Source: Sophora flavescens
Lineage: Eukaryota > Streptophyta > Magnoliopsida > Fabales > Fabaceae
DNA: 64,000 nt
Reading direction: 5' to 3'
Assembly (NCBI GenBank): GCA_030762895.1
Contig: CM061063.1
Span: 74,211,836 to 74,275,835 of the forward strand
A program made the translations under genes and the position numbers. Numbering within the stretch: position 1 is the stretch's first letter; each line of letters begins with the position of its first letter. The notes beneath the pieces were generated by a model. That model saw only the letters and a program-made list of their open reading frames with translations. It was not told the DNA's origin and ran no database searches. Of the stretch, positions 12,712 to 25,119 are shown piece after piece.

Positions 12712-12784
12712 AGCGCAGTAAGTCATCAAGCATTGCCAGAAAAGATGAAATGAATATCAAAGAGACCTCAATTCGATATTATGA
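12712..12784 (+). pseudogene. Possible exon remnant bounded by splice-like sites
   Basis: The stretch is preceded by a pyrimidine-rich AG acceptor (ttcatttag) and followed by a GT donor-like site (gataa|gtacttc). It is open in a frame ending KDEMNIKETSIRYYDK. The next acceptor-like site (ttctctttag at about 12865) leads into sequence with stops. This looks like a decayed host exon, but I do not recognise the protein and the splice signals are weak. Confidence 0.25.
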
Positions 12785-13220
12785 TAAGTACTTCACATTG
12801 ACTTATATTTTTCATTTGGATTAATTTTTTATTTATTTATAAAAGTGTGTTATTCTTCTCTTTAGAATAATTAAGTGATGGAATGAGTCATAAGACATCA
12901 TGCGGACATGCTCACCAACTAGGCTCCCTTCATTGAGAATCCAACTATTTGAACAATCATCTATCTATCAACTCATGTTAAACAAAGAAGCTATTGTTGG
13001 TATATATTTACAAGTACTATACATTGATGAAAATGTCATCCATGTTGTTCTTGATAACTATGAAAAACATTTCACTTAGTTAAAGTTCTTTTTTATTGAT
13101 AATTTTTTTTCTTCATTTTATAGTTTATCTATAGTAATATAGGTTTTATATGAGAAACACTTATACAAGGCAAAAGTTTCAAACACTGCAATGGAGTCTT
13201 TTATTACTCTAGGTCTCTAG

Positions 13221-13221
<1 letters not shown>

Positions 13222-13315
<94 letters not shown>
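13222..13315. repeat. Long (AT)n microsatellite flanked by direct repeats
   Basis: About 47 AT units without interruption. The 17-base sequence tctaggtctctagctat occurs directly before (13208) and after (13323) the array, so array and flank may have arisen together by slippage. Apparent YIYIYI coding is only the microsatellite. Confidence 0.95.
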
Positions 13316-13317
<2 letters not shown>

Positions 13318-14084
13318 AACCATCTAGGTCTCTAGCTATTAGCACCCGATTTTGTTCAATTTTTTTATTTAAATAAAAAAATAAAATTTTTTGTTTTTTT
13401 AAACGAATAGGATTTCTGACAAAAATTAAGTTGTTAGAGACCAAACTACTCATTGTTGAATAAATCTACTCATTTATTCCAATCGATTGTTTGATATGAA
13501 TAATAATATTTCTTCAAAAAAAGATATGAATAAGAATATTAGGTAATTAATTACAACTAAAAAGTCATAAATGGGAACAAATCATTAAGGGTTTGGTGAA
13601 AAATTACATAACTTAATCTATAAATAAGAGGTCACAAGAAAAGTGTAGGGGGCCTATTCAATCGCTACTCCTACTTGAACTTTGTGAAAGACAATTATTG
13701 ACAGAGTTTTGAGACATCAGAGTACTGCAAGGGATTATCGCTAATACAATTGTTCTTTCTAAAAAAGGTGCATGAAGATGTGATCACTTGGTCACTTTCT
13801 TCATAATGGCTTATTATCCCACTGTCTATAACCTAACTCTTTTCATTAGCAATGTTTGAAGCTTTTAGGATTTACCGTGATGCATTTCATGTTATTGAAT
13901 TTTAAGTTATTTATTTATTATATTTTTTTCTCCCTTTTTTGATATCTTATTTTGTCTCGTCTTACTATTTTATACATATCCAATTGTCATTTAATCATGG
14001 ATTAAGATTCCGATGACGTAATCCTCATAACTACCCGGAGTGTCAGTGAAATTATGGCTTGTCCATCCTTTTTTATTACTAAGG

Positions 14085-14200
14085 CTGTTCATGGGTTCGA
14101 GTCAACCCGACAAACCTAAAAACCCAACCCAACCCGAGTTGGTTCGGATATTTTTGATGTTCGGATCCAACCCGACCCGAAAAAACCCAAGCCCCTTTGG
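14085..14200. repeat. CCCAACCCGA-rich patch, possibly a DNA-transposon end
   Basis: The sequence ggctgttcatgggttcgag followed by several aacccgac or cccaaccc units resembles the subterminal repeats seen in some plant hAT-like elements. There is no transposase ORF and no paired inverted end in view, so this is only a resemblance. Confidence 0.3.
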
Positions 14201-14750
14201 TTTGGGTAATAGATTTATTGGTTTCAAAATCGAGACCTGTCCAGACTTCCCTTACAAACATATTTATTAATTTCTTAACAGATTTATTGGATTCATCACT
14301 TATGTTCTCATCTCTTAGTGTCGACCAGATTAGTATCATTTCCTCCACCACGCACGCATCCTCCTCTGTCGCACAACCTCTACTGCACGCTTCCTCCTCC
14401 ACGCACGACCTCCTCCTTCACCAGTCCCTCTCCAACACACAACCTTATCCTATAGGGGACCTTCCTCCTTGTTTCTTTAGCATGTCCATATGAATTTGTA
14501 GCGGTGCGTAGCCTCTGTTCCAGTGCTGGCTCCACTCTCAAGCATAACCAATGCCAACAGGCTCGGCTTTCTCTCTCCTTATGCCTTTCTTCTCATCAAG
14601 AAAACTTATAAATTACCATTATCCCCAACCTTCATGCAATTCTACGTGATCATTATCGCCAAACTTATAAATTATGTTGTGCCATGAAAAAATATAAATG
14701 TAATAAGCAGAACTTATTTTTACCTTCACTATGTCACCATTTCAAAGCAG

Positions 14751-16253
14751 ATGATGGTAGGCTCTAGAAGTGTAGATGGAAGGAGAACAGATACTAGTTC
14801 TCGTAGAGAATCAGAAAGGCGGTTAGGAGGAATGAGGAACGACTCGTTGGAGCAGGAGGTTAGTGAATTAAGACGTCAGGTGGAGCAGTTGAGAAGAAGT
14901 CAAGGTGGGAGGCGAAGGAGTAGGGAGAGAAGTCAAGAGCACAACAGGACATCTCGGAAGGAGACAAGGGGTCGATCTAAGCGTGAGAGGCAGAGTAGTT
15001 GAGATAATGAATCCAGAACCGAAGTATTGAGTCATGAGAGGAGGAGACCCAGGGATCTGGACAGCCGAACTCGGGGTTCATACCGTTCCAAGGAAAGAAG
15101 TCGCCCCCAGGAAATTGAAATAGGGGACTCGAGTCAAGTTAGGTGTCGTCGTCGAGGTTATGAAGAACAGGAGTTAAGCAGGGAGAGAGGCCGAAGACGA
15201 GAAAGGGAGTACCGAGAGAATCCCATCAGAGGTGGAGAGGATCATCCTTTCACCGAGGATATCATGATAGAGCCTGTGCCACAACATTTCCATTTTTCAA
15301 AGATGAGACATTATGATGGAAGCACAGCCCACAAGAATATCTCACGGCTTTCAACATGAAGGTTATGGCTGCTCAAATATTGTCAAAAGTCAAGTGTCAA
15401 GTGTTCCCTACAACCATAGAGGGTGCGGCTCTTATGTGATTCTCTCAACTTCCACCAAGGTCAGTTTATTAGTGGAATGACCTCACATCTAAGTTTTTGG
15501 TGCAATTTGCGACCAACAGAATGTACCAGAAGACTTCGGCATGCCTTTACAATTTCAGACAAGGAAGGAATGAGTCGTTGCATGATTATGTAGACAGGTT
15601 TACGTCAGAGACTATGAAGGTCGGAGATCTAAATCTGACAGTTGCTCTTCATGCCATGACGACCGGGTTGAGATCAGGCCCCATTTTAGACTCCCTTTCC
15701 CAAAGACCGGTGATTGATATAGATGATTTGAGGCGTAGGGCATCCAAGTAGATTAGTATGGAAGAGGTCCAAGAGGCGAAGAGGACTGAGAAGTTCGATA
15801 ACCAAGATAAGATGAGTAATCAGGCACAAGGAAAGAGGCTAGCATCTCGGATTGAGGTGTTGCCTAGGTTATACGAGTCGAGAGGACCGAAGTACACCGT
15901 GTATACCCCCCCTCAATACAACCAAAGCACATATTTTTGATGAAGTGTGTCACGCGGGCTTTGTAGAATATCCCCCACCGAGTAGCGCACCAGAATCAGC
16001 CATCAGGAGAAAGTATTGCGGCTTTCACAATACTTATGGACACACTACCGAAGATTGTACTGAGTGGAAGGATCAAATCATGGAGTTAGTTCAGATGGGA
16101 CAGTTAGGAGATTATGTACAATGGGGAGGAGAAAGAAGACAAGTACCGTGGGGAGGTTATGGATGAAGAGGACGGGGAAGCTGAAGAGGAATGGAAAGAA
16201 GAGGAAATGTGTTTAGGAGAGCTGATCAGGATAGGTCGAGAAATGATCAGGTC
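14751..16253 (+). pseudogene. gag: Tat-type Ty3/gypsy gag, broken and cut off by insertion
   Basis: The frame begins at an ATG at 14751 with an arginine/serine/glutamate-rich N-terminus (SLEQEVSELRRQVEQLRR, probably coiled coil). It continues into a capsid segment (QGRNESLHDYVDRF, TTGLRSGP) and a knuckle-like YCGFHNTYGHTTEDC, the spacing typical of Tat-clade gag. Breaks are a TGA at about 15000, a frameshift at about 15340, a TGG-to-TGA stop at about 15437 (LM*FSQLP), a stop at about 15749 and another frameshift at about 15930. The gag ends at the LTR starting at 16254. Its own 5' LTR and primer site are not recognisable upstream. The integrase tail at 32202, on the same strand, is probably the other side of the same element. 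Confidence 0.75.
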
Positions 16254-16588
16254 TGAAACGCCCCGACGTCCCATTAAAGAAAAACCCAAAATAGTTAAGA
16301 CCTAATCGTGTTATTAGCATTAAACGATTATATTAAAACGGAGGAGAAACTAAAACTTAAAGTATAAACAACTAACATACAAATATATCAATATATACAT
16401 ATACATACATGCGTCAGTACTGAAAAAGGGAATCCCAACAATAAGATCCCAATATGTACAAACTGGTAAGATAACAAAAATACATCAAAATACTAAAGGA
16501 AAGATGTCTCACCACTCTCAACACCCAGTCCCCTATCAAAATATAGAAAAACTTCACACACCTACACCGATAACCCTGGCCTGAGCTA

Positions 16589-17181
16589 TCACAAACTGCT
16601 ACCCTCACTACCATCCCGGGGACTCGACGGTCCCTCATCTCCTATGCTATCACTGGAAGAGCTCCTGTCTGACGGTCTCTGAAACATCCGTCGATAGACT
16701 CTGCTATCATGGGAAGGCATCCTAGAGGACACTCGGGAAGACTCTGATCCTGTGGCTCTCACCTCAGGAGGTACTGGTGCCTCCGAATGGGCATCGGTTC
16801 AGGAACTGGTATAATGGGGTCCTCCTCTGGTACGGATGCAAGCACAGGCTCCGGTGTTGGTGCTGGGACAAGTACCTCAAAGGGTACCATCGCGGCATCG
16901 ACGGTAACTGTGCGTCCGGATGTCCAAAAGGGAAGGGAAATATCCATAATGACATGTCTCAAGAGGCCCCGGTGCACATCGTCATCCGCGGTGGGAGGAT
17001 GCCCATAAAAATCAATGGCACTATAGTTATACAAATACACGACTGTGGACACCATTGAACCACGGCCAGGGTGCTCATGCAAAACATGAACAACAGCTCC
17101 AACAATAATGAAATAATGTCTGGGACGGTCCTGCCAATAACCTAAACCACGAGAATTCAACCTCTGAGGAATAGACCCCAC
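16589..17181 (-). other. LTR-borne open frame of gypsy 2 with Ser/Asp-rich tail
   Basis: A 140-codon frame (16759-17181) has a proline/glutamate-rich C-terminal half (VPAPTPEPVLASVPEEDP). With one frameshift it would run on to 16589 through a serine- and charge-rich tail (FQRPSDRSSSDSIGDEG). It lies in the LTR part near the primer-site end, probably transcribed leader. No domain is recognised. It could be a leader ORF or chance. Confidence 0.35.
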
Positions 17182-18164
17182 ACACCATGTTTCAGGTCAC
17201 CCATATGAAAATATCACAGATCATGTTTCAGGTCACCCACATGTATTATGAATTCCCCACATATATCCATAACTCATCATGTCTTATCACTAGTTAATCT
17301 CTAATCACAATAATCATCCATCATGTAACATATCATAATTACAATCATCTCCACATCCAATAATAACATGATACAATAATAAAATAAATATAATATAATC
17401 CATAATCATAATCCAGTCAACACAAATCATATAAACAACCAATAACAGTTAAACCAGTCCAATCAGTCAAAGCAGTCGAAAATAGTCAACACCGATAATA
17501 AAATAGTATATATTATACGTAGCGGCGATAAACGTACAATTCCAATATCATCAGTGGTACCACAAAGTAGTCCTCAATGTGATATTGACATTGTTCGTTA
17601 CTCGCTCCCTAGTAGGGTTTAGGTCGCCCTACGCCATTATCAAAATAAATGCGACTTCGCCGTTTCCGACGTTAGATAGGTCCTTTCCCCCACCTGGAAA
17701 GTCATACGACAACTCGAACATAATGAAAACGCTTCTCCTCAACTCCTCTCGATTCTGCCCTGTGCCAACCTAAGGCCTACGAGCCTCCAAAATTTCACCT
17801 AAGCATCACATTACGAAGTGTACGTTACCACGAGTTCAAACTCGAAGATGGAATCAAAATCCATTTATCGAAACGAAAGATAACTCAAGTATCGTAATGG
17901 ACAACATATCGACTTAGAGTGAGATTTACCTTCACTATAGAAGAAAAGAGCAAGAGAATGATGAAGATGATGTTGCTACGAATGCAACCACGTGCTCGGA
18001 TACGCGAGGGGACGATCGAACAAGCCGATAATCGAACTAGAACTATTTCTCTCTCTAGGTATCCCACACTCTCTCTCTATTTCACTCATTCTGCTCCCTG
18101 TCTTATCTTTTCTGCTGGGTGACTAAGTGACTTAAGTCACCTAAGTTACCCTTTTATTTTTGCA

Positions 18165-18395
18165 CAATCACGTCCCAACGCTCAATGCTGGTACCCTAGC
18201 ACTTGAGCGCTCCAACGCTTGAGCGTTGGCTTCCCCACGCTCGAGCATTAGAGGGTTGGTGGACCACCGCGCCATGCAACCAATCACAGGATGCCACGTC
18301 AGTCCTTGATGACATGAGTCACGTCAATGCTTGACCTTGTCTGGTTGACTAGGGCGCTTGAGCATGGATACACCCACGCTTGAGCGTTGACCATT
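18165..18395 (-). promoter_or_regulatory. Cluster of ACGCTTGAGCGT palindromes in the gypsy 2 LTR
   Basis: Several copies of cgctTGAGCg-type motifs occur here, with good palindromes caacgcttgagcgttgg (about 18213) and cacgcttgagcgttga (about 18374) and variants between. On the minus strand a TATA-like AAAAATAAAAGG follows near 18150. The position upstream of a probable TATA box suggests enhancer-like or stem-forming elements; function is inferred from place only. Confidence 0.55.
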
Positions 18396-18759
18396 GACCA
18401 GAAGTCAACTTGTTGCATTTCGGGTCCGTTCGACGTCTGGTTGTGCTCAAATTTTAGATATTGGCTCATCAAGACCTAATAAACAGCCTCAAACCATTAA
18501 AAAGGCCTAATCTCAACCCTAACTCCAAATTTCTTGTTTCACACTCATACATCTTAAAGACAATAATATGGGAAAACCCTATGTTTTGTGTACGTTCAAA
18601 CTCACTCGAGATGACTGTGTACTTTCCATGAAAAGGTCTATAAACCTTAAACAACATCTCAACTCTGTAATTAAAGCCTTAAACCTAATCCTCTTAAGTA
18701 AACAAAACATAAAATCACGGCTGTTACATTTCTACCCCCTTAAAAGAAATTTCGTCCTC

Positions 18760-21700
18760 GGAATTTGCATACCTGAAAACAAATGGGGGTACTGACTCTG
18801 CATATCTGCCTCACACTCCCAAGTAGCATCTCTCGTGACATCATCCCAAATGACCTTAACTAGGGGAATCTGTTTACCATGGAGTTTTTTAATCCTTCTG
18901 TCTGCAATCTTAGACGGTAAAGCCTCATATTCTAGATTCTCTCAGAGTTCTATGGACTAAGGCTCAATGACATGAGAAGGATTTGGATAGTATTTTCTTA
19001 ACTGGGAAACATGGAAGACATCATGAAGGTTGGAAAGGTTAGGTGGTAAGGCTATATGGTAAGCTATTGGACCAATTCGTCGAAGAATTAGAAATGGTCC
19101 ATTGAATCGAGGAGGAAGCTTTCTAGACTTCATAGCTCTGCCAATTCCAGTCTTCGGAGTGACTCTCAAGAACAGGTGATCACCTTCCTAGAATTCTAAG
19201 GGTCTCCTCATCTTGTTATTGTAGCTCATCTGCCTATCCTAAGCTTCCTTCATTTTCTCTCTTATTTTCCTGACTTGTTCTGTGGTTTGATGTACCATAT
19301 CAGGACCCAACATTTGGCTCTCGCCAATATCATACCAACACAACAGAGTCCAACACCTTCTCCCATATAGAGCCTCATACGGTGCCATCCTGATATTGTT
19401 GTGGAAACTGTTATTGTAAGTAAACTCAATCAAAGGTAGGAATTCATCCCAACTACCGACATGTTCCAACACACAAGCTCTTAGAAGATCCTCCAATGAC
19501 TGAATTGTTCTCTGACTGTCCATCCGTCTGAGGATGATAAGCAGAATTCATCCTCAACTTCGTTCCCAAAGCATTGTGTAACTATCTCCAAAATCTATAT
19601 GTAAATCTAGGATCTCGGTCGGAGACAATACTCGACGGTACACCGTGCAACCTCACCACTTCCTGATGTAGATCTGGGTCAACTTCTCAAGACTGTAACT
19701 CTCACCAATAGGCAAGAAGTGAGCACACTTCGTTAACCTATCAATGATAACCCAAATCGCATCAAACCTCTTTGGAGTTCGTGGTAGTCCAACTACAAAG
19801 TCAGCTATACTGTCCCATTTCCATTCTGAGATATCCAAAGATTGCAACAAACATGCGGGCTTCTGATGCTCTATCTTAGCTTTCTGACAAACCAAACATA
19901 ATAGAACATACTCCGCCACTTCTTTCTTCATCTTCAGCCACCAAAACATTTTCTTCAAGTCTTGATACATCTTGGCGGCTCCTGGGTGAACACTCAATTT
20001 ACTATTATGTGCCTCTTCTAATATCATCTACCTAATCTCTAAGTCCTCGGGCACACATATCCTATCCTTAAACCTCAATACACTATTGGATCCTCTCCTA
20101 AACTCTAAAACCTTACCCTCATCTATGCCTCGACTCACCTCTTGCAGATATTCATCCTGACCCTGCTTAATCCTAAGGTCTCTCAAAAACTCACTATTGA
20201 TGGTGATCATACCTAAGCATATTCTATCCTCAGTTAAATCCATACCTAGGTTCATATCTCTAAACTGTTCAAGCAACTCCATCTCTTTCACCATCATTGC
20301 GGACACATGCAAGGATTTCCTACTCAGTGTATCCGCCACTACACTTACTTTCCATGGATGGTGTTGAAGATCAAACTCATAATCCTTAATGAATTCCATC
20401 CATCAAAGCTGCCTTATGTTCAGTTCCTTCTGATCAAACAAATACTTTAAACTCTTGTGATCGATGAACACATTGAAATGCGAACACTATAGCTGCTAAC
20501 TCCAGATCATCGGTCGGATAATTCCTTTCATGAACCCTCAACTGTCGGGAAGCATAATCCACAACTCTTCCCTCTTGCATCAAAACCCAACCCAAACCTT
20601 GATATGACGCGTCACAGTACACGTCAAACTTTCCTAATGGATCTGGTAATGTCAACATTGGAGATGTAGTAAACTTCTCCTTTAACTTTTGAAAACTCTC
20701 TTCACACTTTTCTGTCCACACAAACGTCGTACCCTTCCTCGTTAACTGTGTCATAGGCAACGCAATCATAGAGAAACCTTCAATGAACCTCCGATAATAC
20801 CCTGCTAAACCTAGGAAACTCCTCACTTAAGTCACTGGCTTAGGCTTTTCCCACTTAATCACAACCTCTACCTTAACTGGATCCACTGCTATCCCTTTTT
20901 TGTTGATTATATGACCTAAGAATTGCACTTCCTCTAACCAAAATTCATACTTGGATAGCTTAGCATACAACTGCCTATCTTTCAGCACTTGTAACATAAC
21001 TCTCAGGTGTTCTTCATGTTCTTCCCGAGAACGGGAATAAATAAGAATATCATCTATGAACACCACTACAAACTTGTCGAGGAACGGTCTAAAGATCTTG
21101 TTCATGTAATCCATTAATACCACTGGAGCATTAGTTACACCAAAAGGCTTAACCAAGTACTCATAGTGTCCGTACCTCGTCTTGAAACCTGTCTTAGGTA
21201 TGTCCTCCTTCTTTACCCTAATCTGATGGTATCCAAATCTTAAGTCAATCTTAGAAAGTATTGAAGCTCCCTTCAACTGATCCATCAGATCATCTATCCT
21301 AGGCAACGGATATTTATTCTTGATTGTTACCTTGTTTAACTGCTTGTAATCCGTAAACAACCTAGAACTTCCATCCTTCTTTTTCATAAACAACACCGGC
21401 GCTCCCCAGGGGGAAAATCTAGGTCAGATGAATTCCTTCTTCATCATATCATCCAGTTGTTTCTTCAACTCTGTCAACTCTACAGGTGACATCCGATAAG
21501 GATCTACTGATATAGGTCCTGTCCCTGGTATGAGATCTATAGTGAATTCAACTTCCCTCTTTGGTGGCAAACCTGGAACATCAAGAGGGAAAACCTTAGG
21601 AAGCTCTCTCACGATAGGCATAGAATCTATGCTCGGAGTCTCCTTAGCCTCCAAAGAGAAAAACATCACATAGTGCTGAGAATCGTCACTCCTCATAGTT

Positions 21701-22150
21701 GTTCCTTCATTGGCAAATCCTATGCTAGAAGGCTGAAGAAAAGATAAGGTCTTTCGGGCATAGTCTAACACTACATGGTTAGCCGAAAGCCAATCCATGA
21801 CAAGAATAATATGTATCAGTTGCATAGGCAAACAGATAAGATCCACAAGGAATGTCCTATTTTCAATAACTATAGGACACTGTAGGCAAACAGACATAGT
21901 GATCAAATGATCGCAAGTCGGGGTAGATACAGTAATAGTATATGGTAAGTGGGAAACGGGTAAATGTAATTGATCTACACACTCATTCGAAACAAACGAA
22001 TGTGTAGCCCCTGAGTCAAACAACACATGCGAGAGTCTGCCAGATAGTAAACACATACATTGAATAAGATCTGCAGACTGAGAGGACTCAGTTCCTCTCA
22101 TAGTAAACACCCTCCCCATTGCCTGAAGTTTGGTCGTCTGTCGTCCTGCA
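18760..22150 (-). pseudogene. pol: Ty3/gypsy element 2 protease to chromodomain, fragmented
   Basis: Read from 22150 downwards: protease (LFDSGATHSFVS), reverse transcriptase with an intact [11 protein letters not shown] box (about 21050), RNase H, integrase (zinc finger YVLLCLVCQKAK, core [27 protein letters not shown]) and a chromodomain-like tail near 18780-18900. Breaks include a TGA in [12 protein letters not shown] (about 21421), a stop before [11 protein letters not shown] (about 20826), an RNase H deletion near 20480, a TGA before WMEF (about 20400), a stop at about 20028 and a frameshift at about 19650. A residue is missing where gypsy 1 has AMDFV. Upstream the sequence is fused to copia gag at about 22151, so gypsy gag and the 5' LTR are lost. 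Confidence 0.9.
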
Positions 22151-22999
22151 GCTGGATTGCTTCTTGTTTCTATTCTTCTTGATGAATCTTTTAAATTTCC
22201 TCACAAGCAATCCCATGTCTTCTTCTTCGGATTCTTTACTTTCATCAAGGTGTTCATCTTCAACACTTTCTATTGATTCTTTGGAAATATGAGCCTTGAG
22301 TGAGAGTCCTTTCTTCTTTTTCTCCTTGTCTTCATGATCTTTCAATCTATTTAGTTCTAATTCATGTTCTTTCAACTTGAAAAATAGAGTAGCAATCTGC
22401 ATTGTGTCAAGATCCTTTGCTTCAACAATTGCAGTAATTTTTGGCTGCCATTCACGACTCAAACATCTCATAATCTTGTTAATCTTTTTCTCATCTGTGA
22501 TTATATGTCTGAGTCCTTCTAACTGGTTCACAATGTGTGTAAACCTCTTTTACAGATCATCTATCTCTTCACCATTCTTCATGTGAAAGAGTTCATATTC
22601 ATGGACTAGTGCATTCATCCTTACTCTTTTCACATCGTTGGTTCCTTCATGAGTGAGTTGAAGAGTATCCCACATCTGCTTTACTTTTTTGCAATTGGAG
22701 ACCCGGAAAAACTCATCATAATTCAAAGCTGCTATTATAATATTCTTTGCTTTAGCATTATAACCTACTCTTCTTTTATCATCATCATTCCAGTCATCTT
22801 TTGGTTTAGTTTGTTTGTTTCCCTTAGCATCAAGAGTAAATGGAACATAGGGACCATTTTCAACAGCATCTAAAACATCTAAACCTGCAGCCTCAAGAAA
22901 GATAAGCATTCTTTCTTTCCAATACATGTATTGGGAGCCATTAAAGGCAGGGGGTCTAGTGAGTGAAGCACCATCACCCAGGATATCATTTGTAGCCAT
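22151..22999 (-). pseudogene. gag: Truncated SIRE-type copia gag fused to gypsy 2
   Basis: The ATG at 22999 starts MATNDILGDGASLTRPPAFN, continues with YWKERMLIF and a gag capsid domain, and has a stop in EEIDDL* (CAA to TAA) near 22550. The frame resumes as the lysine-rich KKNRNKKQS and then joins gypsy protease-upstream sequence at about 22151. It is nearly the same as the gag start at 29510-30339. It is preceded by its own primer site (23036-23047) and LTR, so it is the beginning of a second tandem copia copy cut short. Confidence 0.88.
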
Positions 23000-23035
23000 C
23001 TCTTGAAGCTGTTAAGCTTTGTAACAAGAGTTTTA

Positions 23036-23047
23036 GCCCTGATGCCA
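23036..23047 (-). other. Primer binding site, initiator tRNA-Met type (left copia copy)
   Basis: Plus gccctgatgcca gives TGGCATCAGGGC on the minus strand, two bases from the LTR edge. It differs at two positions from the canonical TGGTATCAGAGC; the other copia copy has TGGTATCAGGGC. Confidence 0.8.
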
Positions 23048-23049
23048 AT

Positions 23050-24862
23050 TGTTGGTAGTGACTACGATCTCAAAAGGGTGGGGGGGGGGGGGGTGAATTG
23101 AGATAATGAAAACTTATTCAACAATTAAAGTAAAACAGTGTTTCTTTTAAAGAAAATTGGTTTTCACTCAATTTTAATTCCCAAGAATTAGGTTATGGAA
23201 GAAGTAATGATGACAAGAAGAATTATAAGTAGGAACAACAGATTTTAACACAGATTGCAGATTTAAAGATTCAAGTTTAAACAAGTATATGGAGTTTAGG
23301 GATTAGAAGAACACGCAAACCGATTTATCCTGGTTCAGCTACCTCCTCTGGTAAGCCTACATCCAGTCCCACACCTCTGTGGATTTCTTCACTATAATCA
23401 GCAATTTACACAATTCTAATTACAGTAACACAAGGATACCCTCCTTGCTTGAAAAATCTCCAGAAAGCACACTAGCTTTCTTTACCCAAAGATCCCTTCT
23501 ATCCTTGTTGAACCCCAAGAGATACCCTCTCTTAGTTACTCTAATTCACAAAAAGAATTGAGTAGAAGCAAGACTCTAAAAGCCTGATAAAACAAATTGA
23601 AGTTCTAAGTATGACACTTTTTTCAGAGACAAAGCACTTTGTTTCACAATCAGTATGAGTTGTGTTGTTGTTGTTGTATTGTTGTTGTGGAAAAGTGGTC
23701 CTTTAATCCCTCTTTATATAGAAGACAAATTATAGCCGTTGGGATCATTTAAGATAGATTTGGATCTGATTTATCAAAATCTGCTTTCTTGATTCTTGAT
23801 CTCAAAATGTGATTCTATTTGATCTTTGTAGAGATTGCGTCCTTCTAAAGATATAAATGTTTCCATCTGAAACGATAGCCAAGTCATTTTGAAGAGTAAT
23901 TAATCCGTGTTTATTGGGAGATAAAAATATCCGTGTCCATTGCCATGTCAGCAGACGGGAGTATTAGCTCAAGGTAATTGGACGGGCTCCAATTGGTAGA
24001 TGAGAGTGCTAACAAAAGGCAATTGGACGGGCTCCAACTGGTAGACAAGCATTATATGCCATGTAAGTGGACGGAGCTTTTCATTTAGCGTGTATCATTA
24101 GTAGACGAGCTCCAAGTGTTACTGTCAGTAGACGAGCTCTCCTTTTTACATCAGTAGACGAGCTCTCCAGGTGTTACTATCGGTAGACGCGCGCTTTTGT
24201 TACTTTCAGTGGACGAGCTCTCCTTTTTCCATCAGTGGACGTGCTCTCCAAGTGTTACAATCAGTAGACGCGCGCTCTTGTTACTTTCAGTGGACTAGCT
24301 CTCCTGTTTCTTCATTGGACGCATGCTTCTTTTATATCAGTGGACACATGCTCCAAGTGCCACGTCAGCAGACGAGATCTTATGTTTTCTTAGTGGACGC
24401 GTTTCTTGTGCCATGTCAGCAGACGAGCTCTTCTGTTTCTTTCAGTGGACGCGCTTCATGTGCAACGTCAGCAGACGAGCTCTTCTGTTTCTTATAGTGG
24501 ACGCGCCTCCTCTGTTCTTTCAGTGGACGCGGGCTTTTTACTTTGTTGTTCCTTTAGTGGACGTGCTTTCTTTGTTCTTTCACTGGACGACAGCTTTTTG
24601 CTTTGTTGTTTCTTTAGTGGATGTGCTTTCTTTGTTCATTGGACTTCAGCTCTTAACTTTGTTGGACGTCATTCTTGGTTCACTTCATTGGACGAGCGCT
24701 TATATTTTCCCTGTGTTGGACGTGCTCTAGTTTTGCTTTGTTGGACGAGTGATCTTGCATGAAACTTAACACGTAATGAGTGCATAGTCAAAATTAAAAA
24801 TCTTATGCAAAATACACTTTGTTTGTCATACATCAAAACATGAATGAGGGCTTAGTCTTACA
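23050..24862 (-). mobile_element. LTR A of SIRE/Maximus-type copia (3' LTR of the full copy)
   Basis: It starts TGTTGGTAG on the plus strand and ends GTCTTACA, so the minus strand starts TGTAAGAC and ends CTACCAACA; length 1813 bp. A polypurine tract (minus AAAAAGGGGGAGTTTG) abuts at 24863, making it the 3' LTR of the copy to its right. On its left it is followed by a primer site and gag, so it also serves as the 5' LTR of the truncated copy. It holds a run of at least ten G at about 23081, a minus-strand TATA box at 23710-23722 and an array of GTGGACG/GTAGACG repeats (23940-24745). Confidence 0.92.
23940..24745 (-). repeat. Degenerate GTGGACG/GTAGACG repeat array in copia LTR A
   Basis: About twenty units of the kind tcagTGGACGcgc or cagTAGACGagctctcc occur at irregular 20-45 bp spacing. 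The array lies upstream of the TATA box on the element's strand, in U3. Open frames in this stretch are products of the repeats. The same array is in LTR B. Confidence 0.85.
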
Positions 24863-25119
24863 AACTCCCCCTTTTTGATTTTGACAAACCTTACCGTACT
24901 TAACCTTAGTTATTAAGAAATCAGAGTGCAGCTATTCAGTAAGCATGGTTCTTGAGTTATTTTCGTCCTCCCCCTGTATCATTGATATCTTTCAAAAGAT
25001 CAAGTGTTATCATATCATTATCCTGGGAAAAAAAATCATCTTGCATTTATTACAAGTTCAAGTATGTCTTTTCAAAGCAGTTCATACTCAGGTTTCAGAG
25101 AAGAAAAAAATTTTACATA

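Larger units (their letters stand above)
10630..14740. other. Low-complexity AT-rich region without a supported gene
   Basis: This 4.1-kb stretch sits between gypsy 1 and the Tat-type gag and lacks LTR or pol motifs. All frames are short. It holds a GA run (10939-10959), a long AT microsatellite (13222-13315), a possible exon remnant (12712-12784) and a CCCAACCCGA-rich patch (14085-14200). It may be old host intergenic sequence, the remains of a gene, or decayed DNA transposons. I cannot assign it further. Confidence 0.5.
16254..18728 (-). mobile_element. 3' LTR of Tekay-type gypsy element 2
   Basis: On the plus strand it starts TGAAACGCCCCGACGTCCC and ends GGCTGTTACA, so the minus strand starts TGTAACAGCC; length 2475 bp. 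A polypurine tract (minus TTTTAAGGGGGTAGAAA) lies just beyond 18728 next to pol, which makes this the 3' LTR. It carries ACGCTTGAGCGT-type palindromes at about 18165-18395, and an open frame on its minus strand at 16589-17181. It interrupts the Tat gag. The left flank is AGGTC; the partner target copy cannot be found because the other end of the element is lost. Confidence 0.88.

Noticed and set aside
13217..13453. 78-codon minus frame rich in YIYI
   Set aside because: Encoded by the AT microsatellite.
24171..24762. Overlapping plus-strand open frames of 100-135 codons
   Set aside because: They run through the GTGGACG repeat array in a copia LTR, in all three frames with related peptides; repeat artefacts.
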